Assembly (NCBI GenBank): GCA_947650285.1
Contig: CANTFL010000144.1
Location: forward strand, 248,001 to 312,000
Reading direction: 5' to 3'
From: Hyaloperonospora brassicae
Taxonomy: Eukaryota; Oomycota; Peronosporomycetes; Peronosporales; Peronosporaceae
DNA: 64,000 bases
Position numbers and translations under genes: made by a program. The notes under the pieces were generated by a model that did not search any database, was not told the DNA's origin, and saw only the letters and a program-made list of their open reading frames with translations. Shown here one piece after another: positions 54,967 to 64,000 of this stretch. The stretch's first letter is position 1. Each line of letters begins with the position of its first letter.

Positions 54967-57900
54967 AATACAGGTTTGTCAGTACCTAATTCGATATCTA
55001 TGGTGGAGGGAACGATTACAGGCGCCATTTGTTCGGCTTATATGAAGACAAGAAAACACTCATTGGGTGGCCGCCTTGCCAAATCGCAGCTTAGGTGCGT
55101 GATAGTTGCGTGGGCTGGAACATTTCCATCTTTAAGCAGCCAGTTCATTTTCGATTTATTGATAATGATACAATAATTATAGTCATAAACATATATACTT
55201 TCGACATTGATTTTAGAGCATAATTGTATTTCGTACATATTTTACTTAGCGCTATAGGTTACAATGAACGCAATTAATAGCTTTTCACTGCCCGCGACGT
55301 CTGTGTCGAATAAAATAAATATTTATGCGGGATCTTAATTTGATAGTAATCAGTTTCCGCTTGTGGGAAAGGATGGTGACGCGCTTTACAAAACGTATGA
55401 TACAACATAGTGGTATGCTTAGGAATTGGATACGATCATAGTCCGCTAAACGTTGCCGATATTACAAAATGAAGAGCCCAGTTTTAGTATAGAAATAAAG
55501 GTCAAGATTCATTATACTGTATCGATCGGTAATTTGAAACAGGGATAATACACATCGAGGTTTCGTCTGCAGTAAATTTTGGATGGCGTAGGCACTATTA
55601 GCAAAAATTTATTTATTTCGAGACTTTATAAGCACGGTCCGCATATTACCACACGATGATGACATACCATCAAGACAATCATGACTGCGACTATGTGGCT
55701 GTAGCACCCACATAAAAATAACTTTTCAATAAGAAAAAAGTATCTTTGCCTACATTTAAAAATTATATAGGCTTTTATAAAAAATGAAAAAAGGTAATGT
55801 AAAATTTTTACCCACTCATTTAAACATATAAAGCGCTGTAAGTAAATATGTATAGCATTTATTCGGTCTGACATTTACCAGTACATTATATATAAGCGCA
55901 ATTTTGCTCTGACAATTGCACAAATGTTTTAACAACATTTTTTACAGCTTATTAGGAGTTCAGCTCCAAAACTGTTATAATATAATTTAAGTGAGCTGGC
56001 ATTGAAGGTTTCAGTTATTCTCACGGATAGCCCTTTCCGTAATCATTACTTCTTCCAATGGGGCAGTAGATGATCATGAAATTTCGCTGAAGACGTAAGT
56101 AGTTGGATAGGAAAGATGTTAGACGTATGTATTGAATCAATTACCTGCGTCTGTGTTCATTAAAGCAATATCAGTAATGTGCGCAGCTGTTCAAATTCAA
56201 GAAATTGTACTCAGAGGGTGAATTATTAAATTCAGCGCCAACAACAAGCGCTTCAAAGGTAAAACTACTGAGATCGAAGTACGAAGGCGGTTAATTACTG
56301 CTCTGTGTTATTTACATACATCTTCATTATACCACCCTCTAGAAATTCACCCAGAATAAACATATTATAGACGTTTAGCCTTTGAATCATTATCAAATGG
56401 CCTTTTCGGTCCGGTTATGACTTTATAGATATTGCTATTCATAATCGATTTACTAATCTTCGTATAAAAATACGATAGGAAAACCTGCATATTTTTGTGT
56501 TTCGACAACTTTTTTCACCCACGCACGTCGCTGTTGATTATATATACAAATTAATCACGGTTTTGATATAGGAGGTTGGTAGGTTATTTGCATGTGTGCA
56601 TCGGATGTAGGAAGAAAAGAGGTAACATTAGCGTCAAATACTTTTTTAGTCACCACTTTAACATGAATTTTTATCAAAACTTCAGCGTTACCGTTTCGAG
56701 TCGTATGGGGCAATCGTATCACTACATCCAACATGTCACGGTCATGTCAAATGCTGACTTTATGTGGCGATTGCATCTCCCGCTCTCATCAATATTATGT
56801 CGCAAATAACAGCTATTTAAGTTACGTCGAATAAGCTAAAAAAAGTCTTCTTCTTATACCTCGAATCTCCATCACCTGAAATGTACACAATATATATCAT
56901 TTGCATTATCTAACGGTAGGGGTAAAGCTACTACCAACAATTTCAAGTACAAGGGCACATATCTTGTATAATGTATAGTGTAATATTAGAACCAAGAGAG
57001 CTTCAATAACGTGTATTGAGTTCCGATACAAAATTAAAAGAAATTGAGCAACAGCCAGGAATCAGAAAACTGAATGATCACAAAATTACTTAGATTTAAT
57101 ATATACAACACAAAAGACGTATTGTATGACCGCAAATAAACGCTTTTTATCAAGATTTCCAATGAATTGAATTTATCCTTTCCAATTATTTTGAAAATAT
57201 ATAAACATTAAACGCTTTTATCGCTGATAGTCAATGACTACGAATTAAAAAAATGATCTGATGGCGTAAGTGCAATCTAGAATGAATATGTCTCGCTTGA
57301 TTGATAGAATCCATTTGCTAAGAATAATAATATTTCAAATTTTATAAATTTTCTGTCTTCATAAAATTACGTTCAGTAGTTTTGGCGTGATCCGGTAAAT
57401 AAATGAGAGTAAGGAGTAGCGGGTTTCACAAAATTGTCTATGTGATCACGCCTCTCCAATGACACCTATCCGAACGCCAAACCGAGGTGGATATCGCTTT
57501 CGAGCTTGATTCTTCCTGACCTTGTATACCTATCTGTTAGGCGGTTTACAATCTTATCGGTGGACTAGTGTTAATGGAAAAATGCGACCGTGTTTACGAC
57601 TCGAGTTATCGAATGGAAGTCATCACGAGATCATAGGTCACTTGTAGGTACTCGATAGGAGCTACCCGGATCTCAACGAGATCGCTCCGTCAAATATGTA
57701 AATCTTGATCCGTTGACCTTCTGACCATGTAAGTCGTATCGCAATCCTGATTCCCCCTGATTTCTTGCTGCGAGTTATTGCAGCTATCTTAATGTTGTGG
57801 TAGTCCAGAATGTACCTGACCGAGCAATCCAGGCGCACCACTTGTATACACGAGAGGCGTAAGTCTAGATGTCTTCGGGCGTCCAAATATTTAAGCTCGG

Positions 57901-60900
57901 AAGAGATGACCCTTGTCTTTTGAAGTAATTTAAACTCTGTTTAATGGTTTTTAGCCAAATTTATGAATCACTTACCCAGCGTATCTATGCAATAGGCATT
58001 CGCCACGCTTCTTCCATTGGATTGCTCTGTCTCATATAGCTCTTAGACTACATGATTCCTCCTCAGCACCTACTTTAAGTCAGGATCTGCTCTCTGATCG
58101 GATTGCCTGCTTGGACACTCTCGATACCACTATCGAAAGATACCCACTCTTAGATCGGACCCGATAGTCTTGATCCACCCTTCTGACCTCGTACCTAGTC
58201 CACGTAACAAGAAGCTATTCTTTTGTGCATTTTGAAAATCATTCTTCGATCGACTTCTCCACAAGAGCATACCAGGCATGTACAAGGGGTGAACGCACAA
58301 ATTCGTATACATCGACACAGCTAACCCGACATTTCAAGAAACGACGAATATACTACCAGCTAATAAGATGTCAAGAAATTAAACAGCTAACAACATTTTT
58401 GGGTGCTTTTGCTAGCGGTCACATAGGTATCTGTGGGCATACATGATGCATGCATGCTTGCGACATATTCATGCTGATCAAGCGCTTCATATGACCACTC
58501 AAATGAACTGCTGATGGTCATACTATGTTGCTTTAATAAAGAACACGTTCTTATGAACATTTAAAGGTGTACTCCAGCATTAATACATTGACCAACAAAT
58601 AACTACACACAAGCGCAACTGCTTGTACTTTTATTGAATAAAATTAAGATGTAGCATAACTTTTCAGCACTACAGCTAGCCTTATCACAGGCAAATATTT
58701 ATCCTTTGCTAGGTTGTCAATAATGATACTGGCATCTTTACGATTATGCGTCGATCCGCAAAAGTGCTGGCAAATGAACTTGAACGTTTAAATTTGTATA
58801 CCATTAGTACGAAAAAATTTACTTTCGCAGACTATAATGTTTTTTTCTACGCAACTATGAGATTAATAAGTTTTTACATCCCACCAAGGGTTGTCTATTT
58901 TTTCTTGTATTTGCTCGCATGTGTATGTTCTTTCGTACTAAGAAATATATGATGTATATATCGGTGCACGAAGGATGACTGCAAGAAAATTGCCAGTAGT
59001 AACTTAATACCGTTTTGTGTGTGCTCTCATATTAGTGGCTTAGTTGCAATGATGTATGACGTAGTGTGCGCGGCAAAACTACTTTTCTTTGCTGAAACCT
59101 GACCAATTATCCTGATTTACAGTTAAATAGAGTCTGATCAGAAGATAAAATTCTCTTATAAATACAGACGTAAAATTCCTATCTTTAGTAAATCGACACT
59201 CCGCGTCCATTTGACTGGCTAATCATACGATGAACGCTGCTACGTGGTCGAGCTTAATACGATGTAAAATACTCTGTACAAATAATACCATTTTTTACCA
59301 CCAGAAGCAACAAGATAATTGTGACACCAACTCTTCTATACTCCGAGATGACTTATAAGTACCTATATAAATTTACCATAGCACCATCTACGGAGATGAT
59401 GTTATACATTCATAAGATTTCTAGGCCATTCATTAACGGCATGCCGGTTTCAAAAGGCATTTAAATTTATCTACTTATAACCGTATCAAATGCGAAAAAC
59501 ATGACAAGGCAAAATCATTATTTTGTAACTAATGAAAGTCGGTAATTAACGAGTAATATTCGGCCAGTTTAAGATTCATACTCACTTTAAAATTATATAT
59601 AACCTGGTATTTTACCTATAGCTATGTTTAAAGTATAAAATCACACCGTAGGTGTCACGTTTGGTTTTACAAACGTGCTTACCGAGGAATGAATCGAGTG
59701 TCTCGATCTATTAAATGTATTTTTTGTTTCTTCTGTGTTCTCGGCAGGTCTTACGTGATTCATTTTTATCGGACAGTGTGCGCTAAATCGTCAACCTAAA
59801 CTGTTTAATTGCCTCCCTGGTAAGTGTCCTTCAGTCGATCATTCATTTTAATGCTTATCCAGTACTGTCATTGCAACTGCAAAACATACCGGCGCTATGA
59901 GAAACAAACCGAAAAAGGCAGGTCATAAGAGTTTGTCGAAAAATTTCATATCCACCTTATCATATATCAAAACTTATCAGTTTAATTATTCAGATGCTTG
60001 TGACCACTAAAAAAGATAATTATATTTTTTGCATCATCTATGCAGCCGCAACGTGATGAGTTGGACTCAAAGAACATACTCATCGTACCTACGGATATGG
60101 CTTACCGAACGTCAATGAGCGCCAAAGAAGAGAAGTCGCTCAGGTTGAGCAGACGTAATGTTTATAATATATAATATATTACATGCTTGTCCATGGGATT
60201 TTTGCACCCCGTTCCATCCATATAATTTGCCGCCGCTCGCCTCCCGCTGCGACACGTAGATTGTTGCGTTGCCGATTTTGTACGCCAATTGGCAGCATTG
60301 CTACTTGTGTTTGTAAGGCTTTTTATTGTATATGGTGGCTTAACGATTCCGTAACTATCTAACTGCATTTTCCAAATTAAGTACCAAAAAATTTTTACAA
60401 TCGTTAAGGTTAAAATTAAAATGACATCTTAGCCGGCCAAATTCTATGTTTAGCAGCGTGCTTTAGTTTAAAGACAACGTTTACAGCTGGCAGATCACAT
60501 TTAAGTTTGTTACCAAATATGTTTAAGGTTGTCCACATCCAAAAAAATACACTTACACCTTGTGAGCGAAGACAGTGAAGATCATAAACACGAAACAGCT
60601 TTAATTAGAAGAAATTTAAATACAAAAGTAATATAGAGTTTTACCTTATATTGGTCAACTTAATTGTTATACACTGTATTTAAAACTATTTATGCATAAA
60701 TTTACTTATTAGCGATTGCGCGCGTTTAAAGCGATCGAAAGTTTGTTTGGTCTAGAGAAGGATCGGTTTTGTATAATTTTTAAGGGATGCTATTTATCGC
60801 TTAAGCTATTAGAAATATTATAAGACTCGGATAGTCGATCCATTTGTCGCATTTTGTGCATAAGACATTTGACAGGCTCATAACGTGCTAAGTAATTAAT

Positions 60901-63289
60901 TTTGATGTTAATATGGCTATGCATAAAATTATAAAGGACTATTAAAATAAAATTGTTTTTTAAACGGCACTTATGATGAGTCTCCCTGGGGCTAAGCAAA
61001 CTTCATTTGATAGAATTTAATCAAGCGGTATAAAAAGGAACGACAGCTAAATTATGGCTTGCAATTTACCCGTACCAGCATCCTTGTTCGCTGCCCACGC
61101 ATGACAGTATTCTTTGAATCCCAAACTACGAGAGTGAAGATACGCGTGTTCAGGCGGACCTTTATAGAATCGGTAAATTGTGTTATGATCTAGTAACAGG
61201 CACAAGAGCTCTCATATTTACCTGACCCGATCTATTTTTGGATCCGTATTGAGAAAATGATACAATGAAATGGTGTGCATACTTCTTGTATCCGTCCGAA
61301 TATTTTTAAAGCTGCTTCTTTATATGTAGTGCGACTCTATTTGTAACCTCTCATGCTGATATTTTTACGTATCTTATAAGTTAATTTATATTATTGATCC
61401 TCTTATCTGCACTATGGCACACTAGCTACAAATTGTACGAACATCCGTATATTATATTTGCACGTAACTGCTTTAGATTCTGATGTGAATAAATTCACGA
61501 CTTTTATTACTCAAAGCCAGCAGATACAAAAATGTTTAGCCTATGTCATATGCAAATCTGTTAACAATACCCGTCTAGCACTATATATGCGGCATCATAT
61601 TCACCAGCATATGAGAGATTCCCCGTGACTTTTTAAAGGTATGACATTCGTAAATAGTTCACCCAAGTTATGATATGACCGTTAATTGTAAGTGTGACCC
61701 AAGAATAAGTACGAGCAAGATCGTGTCACTTCAATGAATATAGGGTGAGGATTGTATAGTATAAAACAAAATCCCAACACTTCGTAAAAATCAACAGACA
61801 TCTATCCTATTATCGAGCTATGATCATAATTACGGATGGAGCTAACGATGTTCTCAATGGAGAAAAAATGTTGCAAATGATAAAATACAAAACGTAACGT
61901 GTACCTGTTTGTATACACTAAACTAATCAAAACAATTCTACGATCGCTCTCCGAGTTCAAAAACACATCTTCAATACTATCTGATTCTGTATTCTTGTAT
62001 AAAATACGAAGCATTACTTTTACAGCAGATATATACTTTCTTTATTACCAATCGATTTTTTTGTATTTGATAAGCGAGAACATTATATCGAACAAAACTT
62101 TATAGATGACATATGAATACTAGATTCACAGTTGAGTAGTCTATCCCCCGAGTCAATATCAATCGCCGTTGTATCCTGATCTATTTCAATTTTTTTGTCG
62201 CGAATCTGTAGGAAACCTAAGATTAATGTGTCGACACCTGTTGCAGATTTACACGTCCCCAGAAACATATATTGGATTCTGCATACGGGTTAGCTTGCTC
62301 TTATAACTTTAGGGCCTACAAAGGAAGGTTCTTGTTTGCCGTGTCTGAAATAATAACGTGCGCACGACAAGACTTTTCCAAGCATAAAATTGATCAACAT
62401 CATCAGGTACTCAGCGAACTACATAACCTAGCTAAGTTACCGCAAAAATTAAAATTTATATTTCTACCTGCTTGTCGTGCGATCCACGTCACCGTAATTT
62501 CATATTTATGAAAACATGTTTTATATATAAGTAATTACCTGGTCAGATCTCATTCTTCTGCATCTCAATTTCATGCGGGTACCAATGCACATGCACCCGA
62601 TTCGATAATTTTCCGAGTGGGTCAGATTTCTTAATGTCCTTAAATTTTTTTAGTCTTCTTTGAACTTCATATGTGTAATGTAGACAACAACCAATTAAAA
62701 AATACACATGTCAAAGGCCTAAAAATTGATTTGTAAATCGATGCGGCATAAATTAAGGCTTGCGTTGCGTCGATGACTCCATTAGTCCCTTCTTAGAGCG
62801 GTTAATTTTTTAATGGGAATAGAAAGCGTCATACTTATCCAGTCGTCACTTTAACTCGAAGATTCAAACAATTGTGCTACGTCGAATGACTCATCAGGAC
62901 TAAAGAGGCCGAATGACCAACATTGAACAAAATATTCATCATATACGCAGTAAGGTCAACAATTACTATTTCATCATACTGTAGTTCTCTTCATTCGCTT
63001 CGAGGTTGCTGCTGCTTGAGGTTACCAGTGTAAAGAGGTCCCTTATAATTTGTGCCAATGACACCTAGATAGATCATTCACTAGCTTATTAAACGATTAA
63101 AAATTCTTTCTCCGGGATTATTTGTCGACAAATGGGAGCTGTTGGAATTTTATTCTTATGCATGGCCAAAGATATCTGTACTAAAGACTACTTGATTCGT
63201 ATACCTCCTTGGTGGCAGCATTGTCATTAATTTTTATACATTACCGTCATTCGCAGAAAATTATCAGTTTCGATTCGTCCAGAATCGAC
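54967..63289. other. AT-rich desert, no supported gene
   Basis: No recognisable coding sequence. The open frames are short, unstructured and overlap on both strands. The GC-richer stretch at 57440-58200 is probably eroded retroelement sequence, but I found no diagnostic motif. Confidence 0.6.
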
Positions 63290-64000
63290 GTGTACAAGGC
63301 AATAACGACAAAACATCTTCTGTCATATTGATACTTCCAAGTAAATTATGCATCATGTTTAGTGTCGCCGACAAGGCTAGACCGACTTATAATTGGAGAA
63401 CTTTCGAGTGGGCCTCCAGACCCCGCTATATACACGATATCCGAGGTAGTCGACCTTTTGGCATCTCCACGCGATCTTGACTGCTCTGATCAGTAAATTC
63501 TAGTAGTCACACACATCTGACAGCCGTTTCACCATTTTGTATGGAAAATCTTTGATACGGCGGAAATTAGGAGGTCGTCTATATATACCATTCGGCCCAA
63601 CACGAAGTGACCCGACTTTGCATCTGGTGTCCCATCATGACTATATCTCCTGGTCCGTAGACCTCATCCCTTGTAGTAATTCGTAAGAACCAATACAGCG
63701 CATTGTCCAAGAGCCGCTTATAAATCTGTGGCGCATTCACAAGCCCAAGTAGCATCCGTAACCACTCAAATGATTCCAGCGGGGTGACAAATGCTGAAAT
63801 CCGTCTCGATCTATGGTTATGCCAACGACCCACAACCCACTCGACGTATCCAGATAGCAGTACATCGGCGTTCCCTCTTGTTTTTCAGCAATTCATATGT
63901 CAGAGGCATAGGGTAAGCCATAAGTTGGATCAGGTCGCTCACCAACCGATAGTCGATGCACAACCTATGGTCCATCCTACTTTTCTCCACAATAATGACA
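63290..64000 (-). pseudogene. Reverse transcriptase relic of a third Ty3/gypsy lineage
   Basis: Entering from the right edge on the minus strand: RLCIDYRLVSDLIQLMAYPM (63990-63910), then after a break ISAFVTPLESFEWLRMLLGL and NAPQIYKRLLDNALYWFLRI (63810-63670), then in shifted frames KVDYLGYRV, RGLEAHSKVLQL and LLGSIN (63440-63320). These are consecutive RT palm and connection blocks of a Ty3/gypsy polymerase. The residues differ from families 1 and 2 (for example FEWLRMLLGL against the TQGLSNAP context), so it is a separate lineage. Stops and frameshifts are frequent, and the Y-x-DD region is not readable. Confidence 0.75.

Noticed and set aside
1..64000. CRISPR array, tRNA or rRNA genes, telomeric repeats
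   Set aside because: No regular direct repeats with unique spacers, no cloverleaf with A and B boxes, and no telomere-like tandem array were seen. The short hairpins in family 1 elements are inverted, not direct, repeats.

Overview
The window looks like a chromosome segment of an oomycete, probably a downy mildew or Phytophthora relative. This rests on oomycete-type initiator plus flanking-promoter motifs about 65-70 bases upstream of two start codons, intron-poor secreted-protein genes, Ty3/gypsy, copia and pogo relics, and alternation of GC-balanced islands with AT-rich deserts. The species cannot be fixed from sequence alone.

Layout. 1-1843 is the 3' end of a Ty3/gypsy element of family 1 (LTR about 390 bp, + strand). 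1928-2190 is a degenerate 30-bp tandem repeat. 2191-13203 is AT-rich desert with only a zinc-knuckle scrap and a copia integrase relic. 13204-14626 plus 22613-23075 is an older family 2 element, split by a complete family 1 element at 14627-22612 (minus strand, 5-bp target duplication GTAAC). 23076-24997 is unique flank. 24998-50430 is a large inverted duplication: two arms of about 12 kb, head to head around an asymmetric 1.3-kb spacer. Each arm carries a decayed unknown region, a secreted GH3 beta-glucosidase gene, a family 2 LTR with a gag fragment, and a family 1 element. 50431-52500 carries a secreted acidic repeat protein broken by one in-frame TGA. 53083-54398 is a dead pogo/CENP-B-like transposase. 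54967-63289 is AT-rich desert. 63290-64000 is a reverse transcriptase relic of a third gypsy lineage.

Working parts. The only apparently functional host coding capacity is the duplicated beta-glucosidase; the left copy has a one-base deletion that rewrites its tail. All four family 1 gag-pol reading frames visible here are broken or incomplete. In three copies an opposite-strand ORF of 535-550 codons at the 3' end of the element remains fully open.

Most unusual observation. Family 1 elements are built almost wall to wall from short perfect inverted repeats (stems mostly 6-11 bp, loops mostly 1-12 nt), in the LTRs, gag, protease, linker, RT, RNase H, integrase and antisense ORF alike. The neighbouring beta-glucosidase gene does not show this. 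Together with the antisense ORF it may be an undescribed retrotransposon organisation.
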